A DNA stretch of 64,000 nucleotides from Flintibacter faecis (GTDB lineage Bacteria; Bacillota; Clostridia; Oscillospirales; Oscillospiraceae), in assembly GCF_014287875.1 (NCBI RefSeq), contig NZ_JACOPN010000007.1:1-64000 (forward strand), written 5' to 3'. Below, piece after piece: positions 37,591 to 46,643 of the stretch; the stretch's first letter is position 1; each line of letters opens with the position of its first letter. The notes beneath the pieces were generated by a model. It saw nothing but the letters and a program-made list of their open reading frames with translations, searched no databases and had not been told where the DNA came from. Made by a program: the position numbers and the translations under genes.

Positions 37591-38658
37591 ATGAAAAAAA
37601 CACGTCTCACGGCCCTGATATTGGGCGGCATCATGCTCTGCCTCACCGGCATCCCCGCCCTGGCAGCGGACACGACGGCAGATGCGTCTGCGGCCACCTC
37701 TTCCGTCCCGGCCAGCCTGCCCGGTGACGGCGGCCCCGACAGCCTGCTGTATTACGGCACCGTCCGCATCACCGCCCGGGACGGCCAGGGCCGCCCCGCC
37801 CAGCTGTCCCTCACCAGCGATCAAGGCACCGTCCTGGCCCTCACCGCCGACGAGAACACCGCCTGGGTGGACAGCGGCAAGCACGCCGCCAGCGACCCCG
37901 CCACGCTGAAAGACGGGGAGCAGGTCTATGTGGCCCTGGACTATGACCGCACCCAGCCCTATGCTCCGCTGCCCTCCGCCGGCCGGGCCCTGGCCGTGCT
38001 GCGCAACATCCCCCAGGACGGCGGCTGCGCCCAGTACCATGTGATCGGCGATGCGGAGCCCGGTGACAAGGGACAGTACACCCTCACCGTGGACAACGGC
38101 GGCCTGTTTATTTTCACCGGGGAGACCACCGGTGTCTCCGGCTATGACGGCTCCGCCCTGACCCTGTCCGACCTGAAGGCCGGCGACACCATCCTGGCCT
38201 GGTATGACGTGGTCCTCACCTCCTACCCCGGCCAGACCTACGCCACCCACGTCATGCGCCTGAACCGGCCCCAGTTGCCCGACGGCACCCAGCTGGCCCT
38301 GAAGCTGGACGGCAAGGACAGCGCCATTACCGGCATGATCCGCTCCGGCCAGCCCATGGTCCCTGTGGCCGCCGTGGCCCGGGAGTTGGGCCTCCAGGTC
38401 TATTACGATGCCGTGAACGGGGACAACGGCCCTCTGGTCCGGGTGGAGAACGACCAGTTCTCCGTGCGCATCCTGCTGAAAGCCCCCCTGATCTTCGGCA
38501 CCACAAAAATCGACGGCATGGCGGGCACCACCGGCTCCCTGCCCTACAGCGAGCTGACCTATGTCCAGGCCCCCGGCACCACCTGGGCCCCGGCTTCCCT
38601 GTTCCAGATGCTGGGCCACACCATCACCCTGGACGGGACCACCCTGAACATTCAGTAA
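37591..38658 (+). CDS. Secreted stalk-domain protein (copper amine oxidase N-domain-like)
   Basis: A 355-residue exported protein. Residues 1-27 form a signal peptide (MKKTRLTALILGGIMLCLTG, cut after ALAA). The middle is a beta-rich domain of unknown type. The C-terminal region (about 240-350) resembles the copper amine oxidase N-terminal stalk domain (GQPMVPVAAVARELGLQVYYD), a non-catalytic module common on Clostridial surface proteins. No sortase signal is visible. Its own AGGAAAAGGA site precedes the ATG, and it is a single gene. Confidence 0.85.
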   Translation: MKKTRLTALILGGIMLCLTGIPALAADTTADASAATSSVPASLPGDGGPDSLLYYGTVRITARDGQGRPAQLSLTSDQGTVLALTADENTAWVDSGKHAASDPATLKDGEQVYVALDYDRTQPYAPLPSAGRALAVLRNIPQDGGCAQYHVIGDAEPGDKGQYTLTVDNGGLFIFTGETTGVSGYDGSALTLSDLKAGDTILAWYDVVLTSYPGQTYATHVMRLNRPQLPDGTQLALKLDGKDSAITGMIRSGQPMVPVAAVARELGLQVYYDAVNGDNGPLVRVENDQFSVRILLKAPLIFGTTKIDGMAGTTGSLPYSELTYVQAPGTTWAPASLFQMLGHTITLDGTTLNIQ

Positions 38659-38671
38659 TCTGCAATCACCT

Positions 38672-38708
38672 GAAAACGGCCGCCCCACACCGGGGCGGCC
38701 GTTTTTAG
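38672..38708. terminator. Bidirectional terminator
   Basis: AAAACGGCCGCCCC pairs with GGGGCGGCCGTTTTT. Shared by the converging stalk-domain and DUF1847 genes. Confidence 0.9.
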
Positions 38709-38710
38709 GT

Positions 38711-39385
38711 TTACTTTTCTTCCCCGTCCATGGAATTTCTGCCGGAGAAATAGCCGTCGGCGCAGTAGATGGCGGCCACGGGGTTGTGGCCCGTGACCCG
38801 GTCCTTGGCCACCAGGGTGGTGACGGGGGCCTCGCAGTGGCGATAGAACAGGGAGTCGTGGCCCACACACAGACCCAGACAGATGTTAAACTCCGTCTTG
38901 GCCTGATTGAGCAGTTTGGCCTGGGCGATGGGGTTGCACATGGGCTCCTCCACCAACTGTTTCTGGAAGGGCGTACACTCCACATGGTGGTCGGGGGTGG
39001 ACAGGGTCTCCTCGGTAAAGCCGGCCTCCCGCTTGGGGATGCCGCCGGTCTTGCAGCACACGGACACCACCTGGAACCCCTGCTTGCGCAGGATGCGCTC
39101 TACAATGGCGGCCTCCTTGTGCAGGCCCATGCAGAAGCCCATCCCCAGTCGGGTATAGCCCATGCGGTGGGCAAACTCTGCCACCTCCCGCAGGCGGGGC
39201 CACTGGCAATAGCCCAGCGCCTCGATGGCGGTGCTGGTCAGGAAGAAGTCGTGGTTCTCCGGCTTGGCGTATTCCTCCAGGATGTGGTCAAAGAAGTCAT
39301 TGTCCCGCATCGGGCAGTTCTTGGGCATCTTTTCCTTGTCTCCGGTCTCGCATGCGGCGATGGTACAGCTAGCGCAGGTAAACAT
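38711..39385 (-). CDS. DUF1847 cysteine-rich protein
   Basis: A 224-residue cytoplasmic protein rich in cysteine (CASCTIAAC at the start, VCCKTGG in the middle, CLGLCVGHD later). This matches the DUF1847 family of anaerobes, presumed to bind metal or an Fe-S cluster; function unknown. The ATG at 39385 has GGAGAA upstream. It lies 70 bases downstream of the fumarate hydratase genes on the same strand. Confidence 0.85.
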   Translation of the reverse strand: MFTCASCTIAACETGDKEKMPKNCPMRDNDFFDHILEEYAKPENHDFFLTSTAIEALGYCQWPRLREVAEFAHRMGYTRLGMGFCMGLHKEAAIVERILRKQGFQVVSVCCKTGGIPKREAGFTEETLSTPDHHVECTPFQKQLVEEPMCNPIAQAKLLNQAKTEFNICLGLCVGHDSLFYRHCEAPVTTLVAKDRVTGHNPVAAIYCADGYFSGRNSMDGEEK

Positions 39386-39455
39386 AACTTGTTCTCCTCT
39401 CCGGTCCCATATGTATTTTTTCTCCCCCTCCTCACCGAGGGAGCAGAAAACAGAT

Positions 39456-40019
39456 CTATTCGCCCGCCCGGGCAGCCAGATAGGCCTCCGGTCCGGCCTG
39501 ATACAGGTCTCCTCCGTGGGCATCCAGAATCACAGTAAGGGGGAAATCTTTTACCTCTAAACGGCGGACGGCCTCACAGCCCAGGTCCTCCCAGCAGATG
39601 ACCTCCAGCGACCGGACGCTGGCGGCCATCAGGGCTCCGGCTCCGCCTAAGGCGGCCAGATAGACGGCCCCATTGCGCACCACCGCATCCTTCACGGCCT
39701 GGTTCCTGGCCCCCTTGCCGATCATGATGGACTGGCCCAGATCCAGCAGCCGGGGGGAATAGGCATCCATGCGCCCGCTGGTGGTGGGGCCGGCGGAGCC
39801 GATGACCTGGCCGGGGCGCTCCGGCGTGGGGCCTACATAGTAGATGGCCGAGCCCTCCAACGGAAAGGGCAGGGGCTCCCCTGCGTCCAGCAGCTCCATC
39901 AGCCGCTTGTGGGCCGCATCCCGGGCGGTGTACACCACGCCGGACAGCAGCACCGTGTCCCCCGCCTTCAGGGGGGCGAGCTCCTCCCGGGTCACCGGGG
40001 TGGTCAGACGATATTGCAT
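39456..40019 (-). CDS. Fumarate hydratase class I, beta subunit
   Basis: A 187-residue C-terminal (beta) subunit of two-part Fe-S hydro-lyases. LKAGDTVLLSGVVYTARDAAHKRL and GSAGPTTSGRMD are signatures. With the alpha subunit it interconverts malate and fumarate; L(+)-tartrate dehydratase is the main alternative because the two families look alike. It lies 16 bases after the alpha gene. Confidence 0.92.
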   Translation of the reverse strand: MQYRLTTPVTREELAPLKAGDTVLLSGVVYTARDAAHKRLMELLDAGEPLPFPLEGSAIYYVGPTPERPGQVIGSAGPTTSGRMDAYSPRLLDLGQSIMIGKGARNQAVKDAVVRNGAVYLAALGGAGALMAASVRSLEVICWEDLGCEAVRRLEVKDFPLTVILDAHGGDLYQAGPEAYLAARAGE

Positions 40020-40035
40020 GAAAACTCCTCCCCTC

Positions 40036-40875
40036 TCACAGCTGTGCCGTCGCCCGGCGGGTCACGTGGCAGCTCACATTCACCGCCACCGGCAGCCCGG
40101 CCACGTGGGTGGGGGCCGCCTCGATGGACAGCCCCAGGCAGGTGGTCTGGCCGCCGAAGCCCTGGGGACCGATGCCCATGGCGTTGATCTCCTCCAGCAG
40201 CTCCCCCTCCAGCTGGGCGTAATAGGGGTCGGCGTTGGGCCGGTCGATGGGCCGCAGCAGGGCGTGCTTGGCCAGATAGGCCACCTTGTCAAAGGAGCCG
40301 CCCACGCCGATGCCCAGCACAATGGGCGGGCAGGGGTTGGGGCCGGCCTGGCGGACGGTGTCCAGCACGAACTTCTTTACGCCCTCCACCCCGTCGGCGG
40401 GTTTGAGCATTCCCAGGCGGCTCATGTTCTCACTGCCAAAGCCCTTGGGGGCCACAGTGATGGTGCAGCCCTCCCCGGGCACCAGACGCAGGGTGATGGC
40501 GGCGGGGGTGTTGTCCCCGGTGTTCACCCGGCGCAGGGGATCGCCCACAATGGACTTGCGGAGATAGCCCTCCCCATAGCCCCGGCGGACCCCCTCGTGA
40601 ACGGCCTGTTCAAAGTCCCCCTCAATGTGGACATCCTGGCCCAGCTCCACAAAGACGCAGGCCATGCCCGTATCCTGGCAGATGGGCAGGTCCTTCTGTT
40701 CGGCCAGCTCCATATTGTCCCACAGCAGGCCCAGGGTCTCCTTGGCCAGGGGCCAGGGCTCCTCCTTCCGGCGGCGGTCCAATGCGGCCACGATGTCATC
40801 GGGCAGGCGGGTGTTGGCCTGGATACACAGCCGTGCCACCGTGTCCGTGATGGCGGCAGCGGTGATGGTTCGCAT
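40036..40875 (-). CDS. Fumarate hydratase class I, alpha subunit
   Basis: A 279-residue N-terminal (alpha) subunit carrying the [4Fe-4S] cluster. Cluster cysteines are expected in ICQDTGMACVF, in the NPCPPIVLGIG region and near the C-terminus (TTCLGLS). The ATG at 40875 has a GGGAGAA site; an upstream in-frame extension is AT-rich and lacks similarity. First gene of the pair. A TATAAT-like box lies 40 bases upstream on the same strand. Confidence 0.92.
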   Translation of the reverse strand: MRTITAAAITDTVARLCIQANTRLPDDIVAALDRRRKEEPWPLAKETLGLLWDNMELAEQKDLPICQDTGMACVFVELGQDVHIEGDFEQAVHEGVRRGYGEGYLRKSIVGDPLRRVNTGDNTPAAITLRLVPGEGCTITVAPKGFGSENMSRLGMLKPADGVEGVKKFVLDTVRQAGPNPCPPIVLGIGVGGSFDKVAYLAKHALLRPIDRPNADPYYAQLEGELLEEINAMGIGPQGFGGQTTCLGLSIEAAPTHVAGLPVAVNVSCHVTRRATAQL

Positions 40876-41216
40876 ACAGTTCTCCCTCTTTCTCTTTGGG
40901 TTTGATGGTTTTATTATATCAGAGGATTCCACAAAAAGAAAGCGCAACAGGACCCGACTTTTGCCATCAGACCATGCTGCGCTTTTGGGTTGAAACTTTT
41001 TTGCAAAATATCACGAATCGCAGCCGGTTCGCCGCCCCAGTCAGCTCCGGGATACAGAAGGGAAATCTCCTTGACGAAGGAAGCGTTTCCCGCTATAATA
41101 AAATACATCTTGAATATCCTGTTGCTGTAGTTTGATAGCAGAATATTTCACTTGCTGAAAAAGTGTCATTGGTCATCGCCCATGCAGCATATGGACAGTT
41201 CCCCAAAAGTTGGTGT
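40876..41216. other. Intergenic region between the fumarase genes and the tRNA-like gene
   Basis: AT-rich sequence of about 340 bases with probable divergent promoters but no gene and no clear repeat. I see only short hairpins, for example AATTCCTGTTGC-like stretches near 41110, and no confident signal. Confidence 0.5.
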
Positions 41217-41292
41217 GCTGGTGCAGCTCAGTCGGCAGCGCATCTGATTCGCAGTCAACAGGTCAAGTGTTCCAGTCACCCCATCGGCTCCA
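41217..41292 (+). tRNA. Degenerate tRNA-like gene with CGC anticodon
   Basis: Seventy-six bases fit canonical tRNA spacing from acceptor to an encoded CCA (41290-41292). The acceptor GCTGGTG pairs with CATCGGC through two G-T wobbles. The D-loop CAGCTCAGTCGGCAGCGC has one stem mismatch. The anticodon loop is TTCGCAG with CGC (Ala codon GCG), but only three of five anticodon-stem and three of five T-stem pairs form, and the T-loop is TTCCAGT rather than TTCRA. The body recalls tRNA-Thr(CGT) from memory. It is followed by a terminator. It may be a decaying copy or an unusual tRNA. Confidence 0.5.
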
Positions 41293-41323
41293 GGCTCCTT
41301 GTTTACGGCCAGGAGCTTTTTTC
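41293..41323 (+). terminator. Terminator after the tRNA-like gene
   Basis: GGCTCCT pairs with AGGAGC(C) and is followed by TTTTTT. It starts one base after the CCA end, as for a true tRNA gene. Confidence 0.8.
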
Positions 41324-41399
41324 GTTTTACGACGGACAAGCGGCCTGTGTGGAATATTCTGTTTCCCACATATGCCAGCTGCTATTTTTTAAATGCATA

Positions 41400-43379
41400 A
41401 TGTATAAGGGAAGGACGGTGAGGACTGTGCCGGATGACCGGGTAACGCTTTTGGGTACCCCGTGCGTCTGTCGAGACGGAGCAGTGATCCATTTCCCCTA
41501 CCGAAAGGCAGAGGGTGTATTTTATTATATCTGCGTGGAAAAGCAGACCAGCCGCGACGAACTGGTCTCTCTGTTTTGGAGTTCCTGTGACGAAAACACC
41601 GGCCGCAAGAACTTGCGCCAGGCCCTGTTTCAGATCCGCCGCTGTTTAGGGGACGAGGTCATCATCCTCCAGGGCCGGAATGACCTGAAGCTGAACCAGC
41701 GGGTGGGGCTGCGGACGGACTGGGACGCGCCGGACTCGGACTTCGCCCTGTCCCGGGAGCGCTTTCTGGACTTCTTCTATCTGAAAGACTGTCCCGAGTT
41801 TGAAGCCTGGGTAGAACAAAAGCGGGAGCAGCAGCTCACCCGCAGCCTGACTTACATTAAACGTCAGCTTTCAGACATGGCTGTCTGCCGGAACACGGCA
41901 AGATTGCAGGAACTTGTTGACGTATGGAAACTGTGGAGGCCCTGGGACGAGGAGATGGTCCTCACCGGCATGAAGTGTTTTGCCCAGACGGAGAAGTACG
42001 ACCTGGGTTTAAAGCTGTACCAGGAGTATGCCGACCGTCTTCGGAGCGACCTGGACGAACCGCCCTCCCATCTGGCTGAGCTGATGCAGCAGACACTGCT
42101 CCATCGGAAAAAACTCTCCTCCCTCCGCAGACCGGACGCGCGGGACAGCTTCTTTGGCCGGCTGGTAGAGCTGCAGTACATTGACGAGCGGATCTTCTGG
42201 TTCTTAAACGAGAACACCACCCGCTCTGTGGTCATCGAGGGCGACGTGGGCGTGGGGAAGACCGCCCTGATGGATCAGGTCCTAAAAATGAACTACGGCA
42301 CCGACGTTTTACAGCTGTCCTCCCACTGCTATGGACTGGAGTCAGACCTTCCGGTCAAGTCGTGGCGGGACCTGTTTCTCCAGCTGGAAAACCTGTGCGA
42401 GATCGGGACCATCCACCTGTCGGAACAGGGGCGCGAGCTGCTGTCCTCTATTCTCCCCCTGAACACCGACTGGGATGCGCATGGCGCAGAAGGTACCGCC
42501 GCACTGATCAGCAATGTGTTGGCCCTGTTTAAAGAGCTGGTAAACCAGTGGCGGATCATTATGTATTTCGACAGCCTGCAGTGGATGGACCCGGTCAGTC
42601 AGCTGCTGATGCAGCGGATGATGATCGAATTCGGGAACGACCGGATCTTTCTCATTGCAACCTGTCGAACGGGGGAGGAGAAGAACGTCCGGGGGATGCT
42701 CCTTGCCCTGCAGGAGCGGAACATGATCGTATCCCTGCCCCTGAATCCGTTTACAGAGGAGGAGACCGCCTCCATTGCCAGCAAAGTACTGGACGAGCCC
42801 ATCACAGACGACAAAGCCGTCCACAAGCTGTTTCTCCGCACCGGCGGCAACCCCCTGGCCCTGATGGAGACGCTGAACGCGATCCGTCAGGAGGGGTGGA
42901 ATTCCGATCATTCCCTGCCCCGGATCGACATGCTGATCCAGCTGCGGCTGGACCGGCTGACCGGCCAGCAGCGGCGGGTGCTGGATGCCCTGTCCATCCA
43001 ATTTGAACAGGCCGACCTGGAGGACCTGACCGTCCTGACCGGTCTGCCGCCCATGGAGCTGGTGGACCTGCTGGATCAGCTGCTGGCGGTGGGCCTCGTC
43101 GTCGAACAGCCGTGGAACCGAGGCGTCGTCTATAAGTTCAAGCAGCAGTTTTACAAGCACTATGTCTATCAGCGCCTGGCCATGGGCAAGCGGCAACTGT
43201 GGCATCACACCATGGCCGAATACTACGACACCCAAAAAACCGGACGCCGCTGGCGTGTTTTGCTGCCCTACACCATTCGCCATTATGAATGCGGCGGGGA
43301 CCCGGAACGGGCCGAGACCCTGCGCAAAATGCAAAATGTTCCAGAATCCCAGGTGCCCGCCCCTCCGCACCCGCAGTAA
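41400..43379 (+). CDS. SARP-like transcriptional activator with BTAD and ATPase domains
   Basis: A 659-residue regulator. Residues 14-100 form an OmpR-like winged helix of the SARP type (VTLLGTPCVCRDG, RKNLRQALFQIRR). Residues 110-235 are a bacterial transcriptional activator domain. Then an STAND/AAA ATPase follows with Walker A GDVGVGKT (281-288) and Walker B IIMYFDSLQWMD. No C-terminal LuxR helix is present. The start is uncertain: ATG 41400 has no good ribosome site, and GTGs at 41418 and 41427 follow GGAAGG. Being next to the M20 and permease genes, it probably controls them. Not a family commonly described in Clostridia. Confidence 0.85.
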   Translation: MYKGRTVRTVPDDRVTLLGTPCVCRDGAVIHFPYRKAEGVFYYICVEKQTSRDELVSLFWSSCDENTGRKNLRQALFQIRRCLGDEVIILQGRNDLKLNQRVGLRTDWDAPDSDFALSRERFLDFFYLKDCPEFEAWVEQKREQQLTRSLTYIKRQLSDMAVCRNTARLQELVDVWKLWRPWDEEMVLTGMKCFAQTEKYDLGLKLYQEYADRLRSDLDEPPSHLAELMQQTLLHRKKLSSLRRPDARDSFFGRLVELQYIDERIFWFLNENTTRSVVIEGDVGVGKTALMDQVLKMNYGTDVLQLSSHCYGLESDLPVKSWRDLFLQLENLCEIGTIHLSEQGRELLSSILPLNTDWDAHGAEGTAALISNVLALFKELVNQWRIIMYFDSLQWMDPVSQLLMQRMMIEFGNDRIFLIATCRTGEEKNVRGMLLALQERNMIVSLPLNPFTEEETASIASKVLDEPITDDKAVHKLFLRTGGNPLALMETLNAIRQEGWNSDHSLPRIDMLIQLRLDRLTGQQRRVLDALSIQFEQADLEDLTVLTGLPPMELVDLLDQLLAVGLVVEQPWNRGVVYKFKQQFYKHYVYQRLAMGKRQLWHHTMAEYYDTQKTGRRWRVLLPYTIRHYECGGDPERAETLRKMQNVPESQVPAPPHPQ

Positions 43380-43478
43380 CTGCACCGACCGAGCCTGTTT
43401 TCCCCGCCGGGACGGCCGCCCTCGGCGCATCCACAACCTGAAAATCATAGGCTGTCACTCACCGCAGCCCCCTCTGTC

Positions 43479-43526
43479 GCTTGTCGAAGCGCGGCTCTGT
43501 CCCGCTTCGACAAGCCTTTTTTTAAC
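43479..43526 (+). terminator. Terminator after the SARP-like gene
   Basis: GCTTGTCGAAGCG pairs perfectly with CGCTTCGACAAGC and is followed by seven T. Confidence 0.92.
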
Positions 43527-43572
43527 GCTCGACCCGTTTTTATTTTAAATTTTTTTGTGCCGGTCACTCTTG

Positions 43573-43604
43573 TTAACGGAGTTTTAACGCTCCGTGCGTA
43601 TACT
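43573..43604 (+). promoter_or_regulatory. Promoter of the M20-permease operon with SARP-type direct repeats
   Basis: TTAACGG (43573-43579) and TTAACGC (43584-43590) are 11 bases apart, and the -10 TATACT (43599-43604) starts eight bases after the second repeat. No -35 consensus is present. This is the geometry known for SARP activators, which bind heptamer repeats in place of the -35. A further TTAACG lies at 43522. The pair also sits in the inverted repeat CGGAG-N8-CTCCG. Confidence 0.6.
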
Positions 43605-43694
43605 GATGTCAAGTTGAACGGAAGTGCACCACTGGAAAAGCACGTGCACCAAAAAACGAATCGGCTTTGTTATTTTGAAATGGAGGAATTTAGC

Positions 43695-44918
43695 ATGACC
43701 CCGAATGAACAGCGGATGATGGAAGTCATCGACGAAAACCGTGAAAAGGTCCACAAGCTGGCCAAGAAGGTCTGGGAGTTCAAGGAGGTCGGCTGGGAGG
43801 AGTTCCAGTCTTCCACCCTGATCATGAACGCTCTGGAAAAGGAGGGCTTCGAGGTCCAGCGGGGCCTGGTGGGCAAGCACCCCAAATTCCATCAGGACAT
43901 CGACATGCCCACCGCCTTTAAGGCCGTGTTCAAGGGCAAGGAGGGCGGCCCCGTCATCGGTCTGATGCTGGAGTATGACGCTCTGCCCAACGGCCACGCC
44001 TGCGGCCACAACCTGATCGCCGCTTCCGGCTTCTCCGCTGCCCTGGGTCTGAAGGAGGCCTTTAAGGACATCGGCTCCGTCATCGTCTACGGCACCCCCG
44101 CCGAGGAGCTGGAGGGCTCTAAGCACTACATCCTGGAGGGCGGCTACATGGACGAGGTGGACCTGATGCTGGCCAACCACTACGGTGCCGAGTGGGGCTC
44201 CGAGGTCACCGGCAAGGCCATCGTCTGGCCTACCCACGACAACTGGCTCACCTTTAAGGGCCGCTCCGCCCACGCCTCCTCCGCCCCCGAGAAGGGCCGC
44301 AGCGCTCTGGACGCCGTGATGCTCACCTGCATGGGCCTGGAGTTTATGCGTGAGCACATGGTGGAAACCAACCGCATCCACTACATCATCTCCAAGGGCG
44401 GCACCGCTGCCAACTCCGTCCCCGACGAGGCCACCCTGAACGTGGAGGTTCGCACCAACGACTCCGCCGAGCTGAACTCCATGATGCACCGGATCGACAA
44501 CGTCATCAAGGGCGCGGAGCTGATGACCGATACCACTGCCGTTTATAAGTGGGATGCCCCCTGGTACTGCGCCACCCCCGTGCCCAGCCTGTATCACAAC
44601 GCCGCCAACTACGCCGCTGACCTGGGCATCGACTCCTCCCGCTTCACCTTCGGCAACCTGCCCAAGGCCTCTTCCGACCTGGGCTGCGTGGCCTACAAGA
44701 TCCCCACTGTGGAGATCACCTTCCCCATCGTGCACGACGGCGAGCCCGTTCCCGTGGGCCACGCCGACGAGACCGCTCTGCTGACCTGCCAGGAGTATCC
44801 CATTGACCAGTGCATCCTGGCCAGCAAGCTCATGGCTCTGACCGGTCTGCGTGTGGCCGGCGACCCCGAGAAGCTCAGCGCCCTGAAGGCAGAGTTTGCG
44901 AAGAACTACCGCGAGTAA
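43695..44918 (+). CDS. M20 family metallopeptidase/amidohydrolase (AbgB-like)
   Basis: A 407-residue M20D amidohydrolase. The di-metal site is visible in EYDALPNGHACGHN (93-106) and GTPAEE (133-138); the dimerisation domain follows, and the family end GHADETALL carries the last ligand. Relatives cleave p-aminobenzoyl-glutamate, N-acyl amino acids or dipeptides; which one is open. GGAGGA lies eight bases before the ATG at 43695. It forms an operon with the permease 78 bases downstream, which suggests import and cleavage of one amino acid conjugate. Confidence 0.9.
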   Translation: MTPNEQRMMEVIDENREKVHKLAKKVWEFKEVGWEEFQSSTLIMNALEKEGFEVQRGLVGKHPKFHQDIDMPTAFKAVFKGKEGGPVIGLMLEYDALPNGHACGHNLIAASGFSAALGLKEAFKDIGSVIVYGTPAEELEGSKHYILEGGYMDEVDLMLANHYGAEWGSEVTGKAIVWPTHDNWLTFKGRSAHASSAPEKGRSALDAVMLTCMGLEFMREHMVETNRIHYIISKGGTAANSVPDEATLNVEVRTNDSAELNSMMHRIDNVIKGAELMTDTTAVYKWDAPWYCATPVPSLYHNAANYAADLGIDSSRFTFGNLPKASSDLGCVAYKIPTVEITFPIVHDGEPVPVGHADETALLTCQEYPIDQCILASKLMALTGLRVAGDPEKLSALKAEFAKNYRE

Positions 44919-44996
44919 TTCTTTTGTATTCTCAGCGGGCGGCCCAGCTGCCGCCCGCCAGGAATAAATGTTGTAAAACAGAGAGGAGAGAACCCG

Positions 44997-46349
44997 ATGT
45001 CAGACAATAAGAAAAATCTGTCATCCACAAAAGACCTTAAGCGCGTTCTTGGTTTCTGGGATCTGATGGCTGTCGGTGTCGGCTCCATCATCGGTTCGGG
45101 CATCATGTCCCTGACCGGTTGGGGCATTGACGAGACCGGCCGAAGCGTTTGTATCGCCTTCGTCATCGGCGGTATCATCGCCGTCCTGGCCCGTTCCCCC
45201 CAGATCTTCCTGAACTCCGTTGCCCGTTTCCGCGGCGGCGACTACTCCATGGTGGGCACCTTCCTGGGCCCCCGCTGGACCGGTACTTACTCCATGATCG
45301 CACTGCTGACCAGCGTTACATTGTGTATGTATGCACTTTCTTTTGCAGACTATGCAATGCCCTTCCTGCCCAATGTGAGCCGTAAGGTCATCGCCCTGTC
45401 CATCCTGACCTTCCTGTTCATCACCAACACCTTCGGTATCAACGCATTCTCCAAGATCCAAAATGCGGCCGTTGTCATCCTGGTCATCTCCCTGACTGCC
45501 TTTACCGCAGTGGGCCTGACCAAGCTGGACGGCAACTACTTCGAGCCCACCCAGTTCATGACCCACGGCGCCGTCGGCCTGTGGCAGGCCTCCGTCCTCA
45601 TGAGCTACACCTGTGACGGCGCTCAGTACGTCACCCAGATGAGCGGCGAGGCGAAGAACCCCACCCGTGATATCCCCCGTGTTATGCTGTTTTCCACCCT
45701 GGGCGTGTCCCTGTTCTATGGCCTGATCGGTGTGGTCGCCTCCGGCGTGCTGCCCGTGGCCGAGGTCGCCGGCAAGCCCATGACCGTTGTGGCCAGCGCG
45801 ATCCTGTCCAAGCCCCTGTACTACCTGTTCTGCATCGGCGGCGGCTGGATGGCCCTGCTGACCACCCTGAACAGCTCCATCGCCACCTGCACCAAGCCCC
45901 TGATGCAGGCCTGTAACGACGGCTGGTATCCCCGTTCCCTGGCCCGTCTGCACCCCAAGTACCGCACTCCCCTGATCCTGCTGGGCTTCTACTATGTGAT
46001 CGGCTTCGTGCCCATCGCCTTCGGCATCGACATCGACATCATCAGCAACATCACCATCACCGTCGGCGCTATCACCAAGACCATGATCGTGCTGTGTCTG
46101 TGGAACATGCCCAAGGTCCTGCCCGATGCCTGGAACAAGTCCAACTTCCACATCAGCAACGGCGCTCTGAAGGCCCTGTGCATCGTGGACCTGCTGGTTA
46201 TCGTTGTCTCCGGCGTCACCTCTTCCTTCAAGCTGCCCCTGCCTCTGCTGATGGCCAACCTGGGCGTTGTGGCGTTTGCCTTCCTGTTCGGCAGCATCCG
46301 CTTCAGAAGCGGCAAGGTCCAGGTCGAGGAGAGCTACGAGCTGTCCTAA
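44997..46349 (+). CDS. APC-family amino acid permease
   Basis: A 450-residue membrane transporter with about twelve helices. The first carries GVGSIIGSGIMSLTG, the glycine-rich substrate and backbone site of APC transporters. Substrate not readable; co-encoding with an M20 hydrolase points to an amino acid, short peptide or conjugate. GAGAGGAGAG precedes the ATG. It ends with a stable hairpin at 46459-46487. Confidence 0.9.
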   Translation: MSDNKKNLSSTKDLKRVLGFWDLMAVGVGSIIGSGIMSLTGWGIDETGRSVCIAFVIGGIIAVLARSPQIFLNSVARFRGGDYSMVGTFLGPRWTGTYSMIALLTSVTLCMYALSFADYAMPFLPNVSRKVIALSILTFLFITNTFGINAFSKIQNAAVVILVISLTAFTAVGLTKLDGNYFEPTQFMTHGAVGLWQASVLMSYTCDGAQYVTQMSGEAKNPTRDIPRVMLFSTLGVSLFYGLIGVVASGVLPVAEVAGKPMTVVASAILSKPLYYLFCIGGGWMALLTTLNSSIATCTKPLMQACNDGWYPRSLARLHPKYRTPLILLGFYYVIGFVPIAFGIDIDIISNITITVGAITKTMIVLCLWNMPKVLPDAWNKSNFHISNGALKALCIVDLLVIVVSGVTSSFKLPLPLLMANLGVVAFAFLFGSIRFRSGKVQVEESYELS

Positions 46350-46458
46350 CGCCTAACGCACAGATGCTTCCGCTGTTACGCGGATTCCCATCTTTCATCA
46401 GAAATTCGTTCTTTCTACTTCCCCTTCCCAGACACAAGTCGAAAATCCAACGTGCAGC

Positions 46459-46487
46459 ACCCCGGAAAGTCTTGCTTTCCGGGGTGT
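46459..46487 (+). terminator. Hairpin after the permease gene
   Basis: CACCCCGGAAAG pairs with CTTTCCGGGGTG. Only a scattered T-run follows, so moderate confidence. Confidence 0.5.
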
Positions 46488-46561
46488 TCGCTTTGAAACA
46501 GGCGGGACCACATTGTGAATAGCGCCCCTGCATTAAGCTGTCCCCCACCGCCTTAGCAAGG

Positions 46562-46590
46562 GTATCTTTCTGCCCCACATGACATATACA
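46562..46590 (+). promoter_or_regulatory. Possible sigma-E promoter of spoIIID
   Basis: GTATCTT (46562-46568), 14-base spacer and CATATACA (46583-46590) resemble the sporulation sigma-E boxes. spoIIID is a sigma-E gene in Bacillus, which agrees. Confidence 0.4.
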
Positions 46591-46643
46591 TGAACCACAT
46601 CTGGCTCTGCCGAATGGCTGCAGGGCGTGGGGAGTGTTATGCT

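Noticed and set aside
43557-43694. Upstream in-frame extension of the M20 protein
   Set aside because: It would start inside the promoter and its repeats; ATG 43695 has a strong GGAGGA site and the conserved start.
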